Below, piece by piece: positions 1-12,383 of a DNA stretch of 64,000 bases. This DNA comes from Dallia pectoralis (lineage: Eukaryota; Chordata; Actinopteri; Esociformes; Umbridae), in assembly GCA_029465975.1 (NCBI GenBank), contig CM055728.1, forward strand, positions 14,886,205 through 14,950,204, given 5' to 3'. Within the stretch, counting starts at the first letter, position 1. Each line of letters starts with the position of its first letter. The position numbers and the translations under genes were made by a program. The notes beneath the pieces were generated by a model that searched no databases, was not told the origin of the DNA, and saw only the letters and a program-made list of their open reading frames with translations.

Positions 1-88
1 CATGTGCACTGTTCATGTGCACTATTCATGTGAACTATTCATGTGCACTATTCATGTGAACTATTCATGTAAACTGTTCATGTGCAAT
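1..88. repeat. 13-bp tandem repeat, cut by the window edge
   Basis: About six and a half copies of a 13-bp unit of the form CATGTGCACTATT, with G/A variation at CATGTGAACT. The array starts at base 1, so its true left end lies outside the window. Units stay open in a forward reading frame only because stops are absent from the unit. There is no sign of a real protein. Confidence 0.85.
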
Positions 89-1942
89 GCTGCAAACCTT
101 ATCAATCCTCGAAATCTGAGTCAGTCAGCCAGGCTACAAACAATAGTTCGTCCATTCCCTGTGTTGTCCCCATTAAACTGCTGCAAGAGCAGGGAACAGC
201 TCTTTTGGCTTTTTCCCTCCATTCCACCGTCTAAGGATGGTTTGGCATCAAAACTCTCGAAACCTTCCAGCTCCGGTGGAAGATCCACGCCCATCAAACA
301 GGTCTTAGCCTGTCTGGAAGCCAGCAGCCAAAAGTTGTAGAATCATTATGCCAACATCAGGCACTGCTCCCTGAACTGGCTGGCAAAATTGATAGGAGGT
401 GATAAAGCTAAGCCCACGTGCCCCAGCCCCTAGGTTCATAGAAACCAGATTTTCAATAAATACAAAAAAGGTTCATGACACATTTTTGGAATGTTTCACT
501 AGAAACAAACAAATCAATATTGTCTATTGAGGTGCCAATGAGACTATAGTTGAGATCTAGCCAGGGGATGTCACTACAGCATGATGATTCATTTTAAAAC
601 CATTTGCTCTGTTTGAAACCAGTTGATGTTTGCAATTACAGTCAAATGTGAATGTGAAGATATGTTTATATCAATGAAGTCTGTGCTGATCAATCTGATC
701 GTATACAATAATGTTTTTGCTGACCTCTGCGAACTCTCCTAAGCCCCCTGAATACCATGTTTTGATTACAGTAGCAGAAAACCTGGCACTCACTATGGCC
801 CAGCTGCCAAACAACATGTCCACTAAGCTCATTTGGGATGAACGCTCTTGCATTCCATTGGGGTACAAAGACTGAACACATTGTGGTGTCATTTATGACT
901 TGTTCATTACCAAACCAAGTGTTTATACGCTTGTCAAATACCAATTGCATATCGAATGAATAAGAGTAGATATCAATACAAGAAAAAGTAACAATTAAGT
1001 AATTGATGTTTTATGATATGCCTGGAAAAAATGCCATGAGGAAAGTTGTAGACAGAACACTCAGAGGAGGACAGGTGAAAGCTGTCAGCATCTGTTGAAC
1101 AGCACTGAAAGATTGTCTTAAAGACTTACTTAAGGGTCAGTAGGGAATCCAGTGAAGTGCTTGATCAACTGGCTGACACATCTGACACAATGTTTTGACT
1201 GTGTCTGGCCTTACAAGAAAGGGCTCTATTTTACTGATGAGCCAAAATGTTATGTATGGCATTGAAAATACATTTCTCTTGTTTTCAGGCTATACACCAT
1301 GATACATTAAAGGGTGTTCTAAGCACTTCATCACCCATAGACCTAAACAAAATGTCTAACCTTGTGCCCAAACGTAGCTTACAATAACTTCAGACATAAC
1401 TCATTGGCTACTGGTGGTAAAAGTGGAATCAAAACAGTCTAAAAGAGTCTAGTCAAAACAGGTCCCTAATAAGGTGTACTCCCTCTTTAATTAACAAGGT
1501 AAGGTGAAAAGGCTGGGCAAAGACTTGAATTTAAATGGAGAAACACATTAGTGACATTCCTTTTGTCCTATTCAAATCAAAACATGGTTGAATTAGACTG
1601 AATGACTCATGTTCTTCTGGTTAGGGTTTAACACCTGCTGCATCCTCAGCCATTGCATGACAATGCACATTAACTTACTGTATGTTCCTATTGGGAAACT
1701 TGGCACAGAATTGGTCTACCTCTAACACGTAGAAAGAAACACATCTGCTCACTGCAAGCAATTTCTGAGGTTTTGCATACTTTCACTGAATGTGATTGGT
1801 TGACTCAGTGGAGAGAGGAGAGCTCAGTATAAAAATCCAACTGTGAAATCACAACTTTAAAAACGATTATGGTTGGTTGGTGTTAGGTAAGGTCAAGATT
1901 TATGCACAAGTACCAACCTTGGTCAGATGTCTACTTTTAGAG
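89..1942. other. Intergenic, no gene recognised
   Basis: AT-rich unique-looking sequence upstream of stk35. A TATA-like AGTATAAAAA occurs near 1826, but it is about 800 bp from the stk35 start codon and I cannot tie it to a transcript. Short open frames here have no recognisable protein features. Confidence 0.5.
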
Positions 1943-2110
1943 CAGTGGTTCCCAACCAGGGTTATGGGGACCCTGGGGTAACTGCCCTATCAACAGGGTG
2001 TACCTGAGAACACGCATGACACTGTATGCTTACTAATTAGGTTAACATGAGGGGTTCTCAGAGCAGAGGAAAATGATGTTGGCGGTAGAGCAAATGTTTG
2101 GGAACGACTG
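1943..2110. mobile_element. Short hAT-like non-autonomous element (MITE)
   Basis: The left end reads CAGTGGTTCCCAACC and the right end is its imperfect inverse (CAGTCGTTCCCAAAC on the other strand), enclosing 168 bp. The CAG...CTG termini and the 'gttcccaac' core match a common fish MITE type assigned to hAT elements. The 8 bp on each side (TTTTAGAG / ACTTACAG) agree at only five positions, so the target duplication is decayed or wrong. Family assignment is from memory. Confidence 0.55.
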
Positions 2111-2628
2111 ACTTACAGCATTTAGCATTTTCTGCAGAGGAGAGAGAGAAGAGAGGAAGACAGAAGAGTGAGGGAATGAATGCCGCAGGAGAGAGGCGAG
2201 GGGTTGACAATAACAGAGCAACCAAAGTTCATTGGGACCAAGGATGACATCTAGGGCAGAAAAAGTCAAAAACATCTAGACTTCGCCCCTCCATTGTGTA
2301 AACCAATCACATCATGATTTCATGTTGAGTATTGATACACGTGAACAATTCTTATGTGAACGTTTGTAAACGTTCCGCAGTTGAGTGTGACTGAACACAT
2401 CCCGACCAGTCGCTTGGAACAAGCCACTCCCCCTGTCCCTACGTGCGGTTGTTCATAAAGTCGATCAAAGAGTGGCAGCATAGTTAAACTACGGTACCGA
2501 AAGAGAGGGTTACCTTACGTTTAAACTGCTAAAATAGACGTAAGCAGTTTGATCGTCGTTAGTTATAACTCTGTAATGAAAACTATACACGTTTTTCCAA
2601 ACCTCTTGTTCTCAGCAAAACATAAATT

Positions 2629-5600
2629 ATGGATGTATGCTACGGTGGAAGGCGAATGACAAGAACCCCGAGAAGTCTGCGGGCATACAAAAGGCTGGTT
2701 GAAGCACAACACTCAGACATAAAGATAAAATCCGAGTTAAAACGAGAGATGGGCAAAGTTCTGAGAGCTCTGTCGGTAGGGAGCGAGAAAAACAGCGAGG
2801 ACACCGATGTCCCTGTGGAGGAGGACTGTCTATACATGAACTTCTGCAGGAGCCAGAGCTTGGAGCACGCTGTGGTCATGGCACCACGTTACAGTCTGTT
2901 GCGCCAGGTAGGAAGGGGCAGCTATGGGATAGTGTTCGAGGCTATTGCCCGGAGGACCGGGGCAAGAGTTGCTGTCAAAAAACTCCAGTGCAATGCTCCC
3001 GAAAATGTGGAACTCGCCCTGGCTGAGTTCTGGGCCCTGGCAAGCCTGGAGAAGAAGCACGAAAATGTGGTCCAGCTGGAGGAATGTGTGCTGCAGAGAA
3101 ATGGAATGGCCCAGAAAATGAGCCATGGGAATAAGAGGTCAAAGCAATACCTGCGACTGGTGGAAACTTCACTGAAAGGTATCTGCAGCAGCGAGCTGGT
3201 TTACTGATGTTTATCTTACGGACTTGTCTTTTTGTCATATGAGCCATACCCTGTTCATGTACACTGAGCAGTGGGTTTTAGATACCTGATACCAGCTATA
3301 TGGAAAGACATTAAATGTGGTTTGGTCGTCAGACTACATATACTTTGTCATTACCGGTTTGTTTCTAACGAAAATCTGATTAATTTGGCATCTAGTAGAA
3401 CTCTAACAAGTTATCCACCATTATAAGTTGGCAGTTTGGCACAGTGTCATACATTTGTTAAGAATAGTTTCTTTCAATATGCATGGCCCTATAGGTTGAC
3501 AGCCTTAGGCACAGTGTGTGCTATTTGTAGCACTAGAGAACGCAGTGTTCCAGCTAACATTTTCCTGGTTGGTTATGCATACAATAATCAATCAAGCAAT
3601 CAATATCAGCAGCACTGGACTTAAGTTCAGCAGCACTGGACTTAAGTTCAGCAGCACTGGACTTAAGTTCAGCAGCACTGGACTTAAGTTCAGCAGCACT
3701 GGACTTAAGTTCAGCAGCACTGGACTTAAGTTCAGCAGCACTGGACTTAAGTTCAGCAGCACTGGACTTAAGTTCAGCAGCACTGGACTTAAGTTCAGCA
3801 CCAATGGACTTAAGTTCAGCAGCACTGGACTTAAGTTCAGCAGCACTGGACTTAAGTTCAGCAGCACTGGACTTAAGTTCAGCAGCACTGGACTTAAGTT
3901 CAGCAGCACTGGACTTAAGTTCAGCAGCACTGGACTTAAGTTCAGCAGCACTGACTTAAGTTCAGCAGCACTGGACTTAAGTTCAGCAGCACTGGACTTA
4001 AGTTCAGCAGCACTGGACTTAAGTTCAGCAGCACTGGACTTAAGTTCAGCAGCACTGGACTTAAGTTCAGCAGCACTGGACTTAAGTTCAGCAGCACTGG
4101 ACTTAAGTTCAGCAGCACTGGACTTAAGTTCAGCAGCACTGGACTTAAGTTCAGCAGCACTGGACTTAAGTTCAGCAGCACTGGACTTAAGTTCAGCAGC
4201 AATGGACTTAAGTTCAGCAGCACTGGACTTAAGTTCAGCACTACTAGAGACCATGGTCAAGGACGTGACTGAGAATTCAATGGCCACTCTAACAGAGTTT
4301 GAGTTTCTCTGCAGAGATTGCTACAACCATCATTGTAGCACTCCTGCAAATAGGCATTTTTGTTATTTAGGATAGTTTCCTTAGTAAGACATGGACATTG
4401 CCAAACAACCCCTAAAACACAAAGAGCATGCAGATTAACATGCTCTATTCTTATGAGACCAAATGTTTTTAGGTTTTATCCAACCACCAGGATTTCTTGT
4501 AAGCGACTCGACATTTGCGCCGAAATTCATATATTGCTTTTAATAGAAGGTATCTGGTTCACATGGGTATGTCACTGTCCCGCGCACGTCAAGAGTATAC
4601 TGAATTCAAACATTTAATAAATTATTTTTACTTGAGTCACTTTATCCAGTCCCTTTCAAATCCCAGAGTCAACTTCCTATGGTTTGGAAACTGACTTGTC
4701 TGAAGTTGGGATTTGTATATCTGTAGCTTGCATTAGTTCACCTCATCCTCTTCACCTCTCAAATAAGCTGATTGGGCTTTAATAGTCTGGGGGACAGACG
4801 GATTACCTTTGTTTGCATTGAACTATGCTTTTTGGACACAGCACCAAATACCATAGCCAAGATCAGTGCAGTACCATTTGAACTGTTGAACACAACCCAG
4901 TCTTAAATGTGTTTAGTTAGCTCCTCATAGATAATTCAGACCAAAGCCGTGAATCCTATATGTTTTCATTGTCATCCATGCAGATGACGTTGAGGGTTAG
5001 GGTGGGGTGGATTGTTTCCAACTGAACCTCACAGCAGCAAGCAGATCAATCTAATGGCAGTGTCACCTTGACTAACCTGATGCAAGTACTCCCCCATGAC
5101 CAATGTTTCTCATATTCCTCAATTAAAAATGGCACATTGACATTTCGTTCAGTTTTTATTTTTTACCTCTAATACTCAGTCATTGTCAAGTCACGTTGGT
5201 TCACGTTCTCCTGTCTGGTGCTTTATGGGGATCAGAATTCCATACCATACCACCCTAATAGAGTTATGTACTGTATGTTAGCCTACATCAGTGTATGTGT
5301 TGTTTTCCCAAGGTTTTGTCACCTTGATATCCCATCGTTTGTCACGGAAACAAGAAATAAACAACACTGTAGCTTTTGTTTTGACTGGACACTTTCACAT
5401 ATCTCTGTAATCGTAGTCCTCGAGCAAATGTTTTTTCACAAGTGGGTATCCAAGGCTGCTACAGTGTTACTTACAAAAACAGACACCTTGTATTTGAGGC
5501 CATTGGACAGTGTCTGTTTTTGCTGTGGAATAATGTTGCTGTGTCGTTCCTCAGGTGAACGGATTCTGGGTTGCCCAGAGGAGCCATGCTACCTGTGGTT

Positions 5601-6297
5601 CGTCATGGAGTTCTGTGAGGCCGGGGACCTAAACCAATACATCCTGTCTCGGCGTCCGGACCCGCGCACCAACAAGAGCTTCATGCGCCAGCTGAGCAGT
5701 GCCGTAGACTTTCTGCACAAGAACAACATTGTCCACCGTGACCTCAAACCCGACAACATCCTCATCTCCCAGAAGTCCGGCTTGCCTGTGCTCAAAGTGG
5801 CCGACTTCGGCCTCAGCAAGGTCTGCGCCGGCTTGGGCGCCGGTGACAAAGAAGGCGACGAGCTGCAGGCCGCCGGCAGTGAGAGCCACGGCAACGACGG
5901 AACCGTGAACGTGAACAAGTTCTGGCTGTCGTCGACGTGCGGTTCCGACTTCTTCATGGCGCCCGAGGTGTGGGAGGGGCACTACACGGCGAAGGCGGAC
6001 ATCTTTGCGCTGGGCATCATCATCTGGGCCATGCTGGAGAGGATCACCTTCATCGATGCGGAGTCCAGGCGCGAGCTCCTTGGCACCTACGTGCGCCAGG
6101 GCAGTGAGATCGTGCCGGTGGGCGAGGCACTGCTGGAGAACCCCAAAATGGTCCTCCACATACCGCAGAAGACGCGCAGCACCATGTCAGAGGGCATGAA
6201 GCGGCTGCTACAGGACATGCTGGCGGTGAACCCTCAAGACCGGCCCGACGCCTTCCAGCTGAAGCTGCGGGTGGATCAGGTCACGTGTGCCGCGTGA
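2629..6297 (+). CDS. stk35: Serine/threonine kinase 35 (STK35/CLIK1-type), two coding exons
   Basis: Coding exons are 2629-3178 and 5555-6297, joined within a glycine codon (AAAG|GTATCT donor, TTCCTCAG acceptor), giving 430 aa. An in-frame TAA sits directly upstream at 2623-2625. The kinase domain runs from about residue 88 to 425: glycine loop GRGSYG (95-100), VAVKK with catalytic Lys117, alpha-C Glu133, HRDLKPDN (Asp246), DFG (267-269) and APE (319-321). The catalytic set is complete. The C-terminus DQVTCAA and the join SLKGERILG match STK35 as I remember it, rather than the shorter paralogue PDIK1L. Human STK35 is a mainly nuclear kinase of 534 aa; the N-terminal region here (about 87 aa before the kinase domain) is shorter. 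Exon GC is much higher than in the flanks. The 2376-bp intron carries a 21-bp minisatellite. UTR limits are not resolved. Confidence 0.93.
3607..4240. repeat. 21-bp minisatellite in the stk35 intron
   Basis: About 30 near-identical copies of a 21-bp unit containing CAGCAGCACTGG and the palindrome CTTAAG. One unit has lost a base near 3950, shifting frame. Because 21 is a multiple of three and the unit lacks stops in several frames, long false open frames appear on both strands. The array lies entirely inside the intron between the two coding exons. Confidence 0.97.
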
Positions 6298-7733
6298 CGC
6301 CACTCTCCACTTATTCCCCATAACACCTGGCAGGTCACAGAAAGGATTTATTTTATGCCAGGTATGTTTGTACTTTTCACCTGACTCCCTCACTCACTTT
6401 TCTCACTTTCTGCGCCCTCAGTAAGTATTTGGACATTAATGCTAAAATTAATGTTTTTGCTGTACACTCAAGGTATGTAAGAATATGATTAACAGATTAC
6501 AAGGCAAATGGACAGGCAGATGTATGTTTAAAGGTTTAGCAAGGCTTTTCACTATGCTTATGATTTCACGCAGGTCTGGGATCTTCTGCTTATCATTTTT
6601 GAACAGCATGCCTTTGCAAAGTAGGATGTTTGCTCCTATTCTGCGGGAGTAGTGAACAATTCTTCATTTTTAAAACATCATCCACGCTGATTTTTACTTT
6701 AATCTGAGGTGGATTGCTTCTGTCAAACACAATTCGGCTTCACAGTAGCAGTAGGAAGACTGATAGGCTGATGCTGTTTGCCGTTTCAAATCCAAACATG
6801 CTGGCTCAGTCCAGACAAGTATCTGCAAGAGATTCCCAACACTTCCTTTTAGGATTCTTGTTTTTCTGCTTATTCAGCAAACCATTTATTCTTCCCCCTC
6901 TTACTTACTTTCTTCTTGCTCACTGGCTTTCATAGAAATCATGGTACTTGCCCCGAGGGCCAAAGTGCATCCTGTTTGGTTGCCAGGGCCAGTCCAAACC
7001 GCCCTCTCACCCCTCTCTATCTAGCCCACTTTTCTACATAACTCCCTGGTTCTGCAGAGCATCTCCTTCTGTGTGTCTGTAGATGAGGAGATCAGCAGGG
7101 CTCAGTACTTTCCCCTCTGTCCTTCTCTGTGTGGTATTGTTTCACATGGTATGAGTGCTCTGTAAATATGTCTTATTCTTCATTGGCAGATGTGGCAGAT
7201 GCCTTGTGTTAGGACATTCACATCATACTCCCTCCACACATGTATACATTGTCATCACCGCGGGTTAGCCGGAACTCATTGTCCTGTGGTCTGAACCTTG
7301 TTTCCTGCTTAATAAGACTGTCCGCCAAACATATCGTTTGTTATTTTTATTAAGATTGCTCAATCAACATATCTAAACCAATTCAAGAGACATACGTTGT
7401 TTACAACTGCTGCGGAATGATAATTAAATAATTTGAAGTACATTATACATTTGACATTCAAATTCAATTGAATACACAATGTCTCGCATCAAAGTCGCTA
7501 GATTACATTACATTTGACCTTATTGTACAGTCGCTTACGTGGTATTATGCAATCAATTTGATGTATTTATTTTTTACATTTACACTTTTGCATTGTTTTC
7601 CTGTATGCAGTTTTTGCCTTTTCAGAACTGAGTTTTTTACTTTTTAAGATGTTGATGAGCCTTGCTAATCCAACATTAGCATGATGTTATTTGATGATAT
7701 TTTAACAATTTTTTTAAATAACATTAGAACTCT
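6298..7733. other. stk35 3' flank / probable 3' UTR, otherwise unremarkable
   Basis: Follows the stk35 stop codon at 6295-6297. No convincing coding sequence is visible. Some of this must be 3' UTR, but I found no polyadenylation signal that I could assign with confidence. Confidence 0.4.
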
Positions 7734-8155
7734 AGTGTAGACATTGTTAATGTTGTGAATGACTGTAGCTGTAAACCACTGATTTTAATAGGATATCTAC
7801 ATAGAGGTCCATTATATCTACAAAGAGTTCCATTATCAGCAACCATCATCCGTCTTATGTTCCCTGTTGTGAGGAGCAATACAACTGCCATTCTTTAGAC
7901 TCAGTTCAGTATTTGGAGCATCAGCGTTTGTGTGTTTAATGACAGGCTCATAATGATCAGATGAAAAAAACTTTCTTCTGAAACCCGTCAGTCTATTCTT
8001 GTTCTGAGATATGAAGGCTATTCCATGAAAGAAAGAGGACAGATACATTAGTTTCTTGTTTGAGAAACAAACGCCCAACAGGTCCTCAACTGGCAGCTTA
8101 ATGAAATAATTCCCGCAAAACACCAGTCTCAACGGTAACAGTGAAAGAGGGGACT
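7734..8155 (+). mobile_element. Tc1/mariner-like transposon fragment, inactive
   Basis: The sequence from GTGTAGACATTG to the end near GTGAAAGAGG follows, in order, the 5' non-coding part and the helix-turn-helix coding part of a Tc1-like transposon abundant in salmonid and related fish, as I remember it. Landmarks are CCATTATCAGCAACCATC (7830), GTCAGTCTATTCTTGTTCTG (7987) and CTCAACTGGCAGCTTA (8086). The transposase frame is broken by stops and deletions, and neither terminal inverted repeat is present. A sister copy with ends preserved sits at 51350-51693. Confidence 0.72.
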
Positions 8156-9596
8156 TTGGTACGAAACATATCCGTGGAGTTTGATTTCAATTACCAATCA
8201 CATTTTAATATCCATTAAATTAAATTATCCATTTATTATCTGTTTCTTTTAGCATTGCTATTTTGAGGCTCAGTGTGGGACAATGGTTTGAAACTTTTAT
8301 ACTATATAAAACATCTATGACGCACAAGTATTTTCTTTTGAAAATGCTATCTTGTTAGGGGTAACTCAGAGATTTTACGTTTCAATCCTATAGCTTTTAA
8401 AGATCCGCTCAGTCTTCTCTGACCAAACAAAACCATAAACTACACCATCAACATTCCTTAAACCTTGCTGTTGTGAAATCATTTCAAGATGGACAAACTA
8501 CCTGAGGCATGATTTTTTTCCCAAACCTGAAAACAAATGCACAGGTGACTTCTGTTGGGTGTTACACAAGTTGCATTGCGTAAGTTGCAGAGCACATGTT
8601 TTTCTCACATGATACCTAAGCATTTTTTTTTATTGGTTTTCAGTAGTGTGCTTGTGGCTTGGACACCGACAGTTGTAACCGGTTTTGGGCGAAGAGCAAA
8701 ACGCCTTGGCAGAATTTAATTTCTGTATGTTCTCTAATGTCTTGTTGTTATATGGTAATTACACAACCTGTCTGGTTGAACTAGTCATTGCAGGAGCAAA
8801 ACTCATTCAACTGTTTGAACAGAAAGTGATTATGTAACTAGACAGTGTGAAATCTTCTGGTTCATCTGTTGCAGATGGGAGTAATCCCAGAATGCAATGC
8901 ACTTTCAATTTATTCATATTTGTACTATATAAAAAAAGGCAGTTAAAGTATTTTCTTCAGTGAAAAAGCAAGAAAGTAATTGATTAAAACTATGCTTTTT
9001 TTATATTCGACTATTGTTCTCTAGCTTATGCGTTAAGACTAGGTATATGTATCCCAGAATGCATCACCATGTCTCTACACAAATGTATCCGTCTCTCCTG
9101 GCTTATAACAAGGGAGCCTGTCTCGGGGAGCACGTTACGCAATGAACAGGATGTCTGAAAAAACTAATGAGGCTCCTTATTTACCCTGCAGCCCCTCTGG
9201 TTGTTGATCTTTTCCTTGGTTCCCGCTGTGGGCACAGACACAACCTAAGTGTGCACCCCCTATTTCCAGTCCACTTACAACAGTAGGCAAACAAGACAAC
9301 ATGCATCTGTTTATTTGTTTACAGCATCGGGGGGATTTGTGTTTCCTGCAGAGGTTCTCTGTGATTAGAAGTGGCCTATTAATTAGTCTGTACGGACACT
9401 GCTTGTTAGATACCGAACTGAAGAACAGACAAATACATCAATACAACCTGGACATCTCCAGCAAGAACCCTCTTGAATAAGAAATGTATATTTCTGTTTT
9501 TCAGTTACCAAATGTTAAAAAAATGTGTTGCTTGCACTGCTGAATGTTACCCTGGTTTGTGGTAGTAGGGTTATTCTCAACAATCATGTACATCAT
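8156..9596. other. Intergenic, nothing recognised
   Basis: AT-rich sequence with no supported gene, RNA or repeat array. Confidence 0.4.
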
Positions 9597-10648
9597 GAGA
9601 AGTGTAGACTACCACCACTAGCAATAACTCCCTCTGAGAAGTGTAGACTACCACCACTAGCAATAACTCCCTCTGAGAAGTGTAGTCTACCACCACTAGC
9701 AATAACTCCCTCTGAGAAGTGTAGTCTACCACCACTAGCAATAACTCCCCCTGAGAAGTGTAGTCTACCACCACTAGCAATAACTCCCCCTGAGAAGTGT
9801 AGTCTACCACCACTAGCAATAACTCCCCCTGAGAAGTGTAGTCTACCACCACTAGCAATAACTCCCCCTGAGAAGTGTAGTCTACCACCACTGACAATAA
9901 CTCCCTCTGAGAAGTGTAGTCTACCACCACTAGCAATAACTCCCCTGAGAAGTGTAGTCTACCACCACTAGCAAGCTGAGAAGTGTAACTACCACCCTAG
10001 CAATAACTCCCCTGAGAATAGACTACCACCACTAGCAATAACCCTGAGAAGTGTAGTAGACTACCACCACTAGCAATAACTCCCCTGAGAAGTGTAGTCT
10101 ACCACCACTAGCAATAACTCCCCAATACCACCAAGCTAACTCCCCCTGAGAAGTGTAGTCTACCACCACTAGCAATAACTCCCCTGAGAAGTGTAGTCTA
10201 CCACCACTAGCAATAACTCCCCCTGAGAAGTGTAGTCTACCACCACTAGCAATAACTCCCTCTGAGAAGTGTAGTCTACCACCTAGCAATAACTCCCCCT
10301 GAGAAGTGTAGACTACCACCACTAGCAATAACTCCCTCTGAGAAGTGTAGACTACCACCACTAGCAATAACTCCCCCTGAGAAGTGTAGACTACCACCAC
10401 TAGCAATAACTCCCTCTGAGAAGTGTAGACTACCACCACTAGCAATAACTCCCCCTGAGAAGTGTAGACTACCACCACTAGCAATAACTCCCCCTGAGAA
10501 GTGTAGTCTACCACCACTAGCAATAACTCCCCCTGAGAAGTGTAGTCTACCACCTAGCAATAACTCCCCCTGAGAAGTGTAGTCTACCACCTAGCAATAA
10601 CTCCCTCTGAGGAGTGTAGACTACCACCACTAGCAATAACTCCCCCTG
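9597..10648. repeat. 39-bp minisatellite
   Basis: About 26 copies of a 39-bp unit containing GAAGTGTAG(A/T)CTACCACC and ACTAGCAATAACTCC. The outer parts are regular. The middle (about 9960-10140) is full of small deletions, as if older or rearranged. Variants alternate at AGACTA/AGTCTA and CCCTCTGA/CCCCCTGA. Long open frames on both strands are by-products of the period being divisible by three. Confidence 0.96.
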
Positions 10649-11232
10649 GTCTTAAGTACCTCGAATCATGGTCGACTTTAAACCTCCCTCAGAGCCGTTA
10701 CAGCAGGCATGAGAGCTGAGCCCTGTTTGTGGAGGCAAGGGGTTGTTGTGCAGGGGTTGTTGCATACATGCTGGAGACTGCTCACAGCCGTCGTGGAGAA
10801 TACTGTAAAGAAACTAGCATTTAAAGTAATTATTCTTGTCATTTCTGAAAGCCCATCTTACATAACCAGTGTCGGACTTACACACTTGTCAGTGGTGTAG
10901 GTTGTGTAACCAACTGATGTGAGGGGAAGCCCGTCCTTTAGTGTGGTGACCTGATTTCTATCCACGGCACGCACTTGACCATTTATAGTGTGCGTTGGGA
11001 TTAAAGAGTCTGGGCCTAACCCTGCACGCGAGTGCATTCAGTTATAAAAGAGAAACACTTAAAATGACTACAAACAAAACCAGAAAAAATCTAGACCTTT
11101 GACATGCAGTTCGATGGTGTTGTCAGCTGAAGATGAAAAAACGAGACCAGTGGGGATCTTTGTCAATTTAAAAAATACTATGGATTAAAGGAGTAATTGG
11201 GGGAAATAAACCCAACTTCAATACAATCGTGC
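10649..11232. other. Intergenic, nothing recognised
   Basis: Unique-looking sequence between the 39-bp array and the foldback element. A short open frame at 10709-10900 has no recognisable features. Confidence 0.4.
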
Positions 11233-11598
11233 CGTTACGTAATGTGTTTGAAGGGATTCATTAGAAAGACCCTGATTGTCCACAGAGGGGGCGCCACAGA
11301 GGGGGCGCCACAGAGGGGGCGCCACAGAGGGGGCGCCACAGAGGGGGCGCCACAGAGGGGGCGCCACAGAGGGGGCGCCACAGAGGGGGCGCCACAGAGG
11401 GGGCGCCACAGAGAGGGCGCCCTCAAAGGGCGCCCTCTGTGGCGCCCCCTCTGTGGCGCCCCCTTTGTGGCGCCCCCTTTGTGGCGCCCTCTCTGTGGCG
11501 CCCCCTCGGTGGCGCCCCCTCTGTGGCGCCCCCTCTGTGGTGACGCATTAGACAATCAGGGTCTTTCTAATGAATCCCTTCAATCACATTACGTAACG
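11233..11598. mobile_element. Foldback element: GC-rich inverted arrays of a 14-bp unit inside ~48-bp inverted repeats
   Basis: The left arm starts CGTTACGTAATGTG and continues with GATTCATTAGAAAGACCCTG. The right arm is the inverse, ending CACATTACGTAACG. Between them are about nine tandem 14-bp units (CACAGAGGGGGCGC) followed by about eight units in opposite orientation, meeting near 11425. The whole 366 bp can fold into one long hairpin rich in GGCGCC. A short direct repeat TACAAT flanks it (11222-11227 and 11600-11605), but it is not flush with the arms, so the target site is unsure. No transposase is present. Confidence 0.8.
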
Positions 11599-11874
11599 TT
11601 ACAATACACTCCAGTCAGTGGCAATAGACAAATCATGCTGATTTGCATTAGGTCTATTTTTCAAATTTGGTGAAATTGTAATAATCTTCCTTTCTCTTTC
11701 CAGATTTGTTTACTAACTGAACGTGGGATCCCACGTCTCTACGTAGATGAAAATAGGGACTCTGAGGCAGAGCATCTATAAAATGTAAACGATAATCAAA
11801 AACAGGACAACATTGTTGGGAAACCCTATGCAATCCAGTCTTATGAAAAGTCCTGTCATTCCCTTTTTTCCACT
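11599..11874. other. Short intergenic spacer
   Basis: Sequence between the foldback element and the LINE target-site duplication. No coding or structural signal was recognised. Confidence 0.4.
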
Positions 11875-12383
11875 GCACCTTGAGTTCTCATCTCTCATCT
11901 TCAACCGCTTATCCGGGGTCGGGTCGCGGGGGTAGCAGCTCTAGCAGGGGACCCCAAACTTCCCTTTCCCGGGCAACATTAGCCAGCTCTGACTGGGGAA
12001 TCCCGAGGCGTTCCCAGGCCAGTGTGGAGATATAATCTCTCCACCTAGTCCTGGGTCTTCCCCGAGGTCTCCTCCCAGCTGGACGTGCCTGGAACACCTC
12101 TCTAGGGAGGCGCCCAGGTGGCATTCGTACAAGATGCCCGAACCACCTCAACTGGCTCCTTTCTATGCAAAGGAGCAGCGGCTCTACTCCGAGTTCCTCT
12201 CGGATGACTGAGCTTCTCACCCTATCCCTAAGGGAGAGGCCAGCCACCTTTCTGAGAAAACCCATGTCGGCCGCTTGTACCCGCGATCTCGTTCTTTCGG
12301 TCATGACCCAGCTTTCATGACCATAGGTGAGGGTAGGAGCAAAGATTGACCGGTAGATCGAGAGCCGAAAGGCACCTTGAGTT
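11875..12383 (-). mobile_element. 5'-truncated non-LTR retrotransposon (fish Rex/RTE-like LINE tail) with 12-bp target duplication
   Basis: On the minus strand, 12373 down to 11911 reads as the C-terminal end of a LINE reverse-transcriptase ORF. Landmarks are IYRSIFAPTLTYGHESWV, RSQLRWFGHLVRMPPGRLP, GRPRTRWRDYI and the end PPRPDPG. The 3' tail (GGATAAGCGGTTGAAGATGA...) is typical of these elements. The insert 11887-12371 (485 bp) is bounded by the perfect 12-bp repeat GCACCTTGAGTT at 11875-11886 and 12372-12383, a target-site duplication. The ORF is still open over about 155 codons, which suggests a fairly recent insertion. It lacks the catalytic reverse-transcriptase and endonuclease parts. 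The clade (Rex1, RTE or other) is not settled. Confidence 0.88.

Noticed and set aside
3518..4375. Long repetitive frames on both strands (KFSSTGL / ELKSSAA repeats)
   Set aside because: They come from the 21-bp intronic minisatellite of stk35 and switch frame at a single-base deletion.
5629..6159. Minus-strand frame of 176 codons over stk35
   Set aside because: Shadow of the GC-rich kinase exon on the opposite strand. The + strand has all kinase motifs.
9525..10590. Repeat proteins with PPLAITP or VVVDYTSQ units on opposite strands
   Set aside because: Frames of the 39-bp minisatellite, open on both strands and broken in the decayed middle.
11281..11540. CRISPR-like regular repeats
   Set aside because: The 14-bp units are contiguous, with no unique spacers, and invert at the centre. 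The host is eukaryotic.
11197..11673. Arg/Gly/Pro-rich frames across the palindrome
   Set aside because: They are translations of the GC-rich 14-bp units in the foldback element and exist on both strands.
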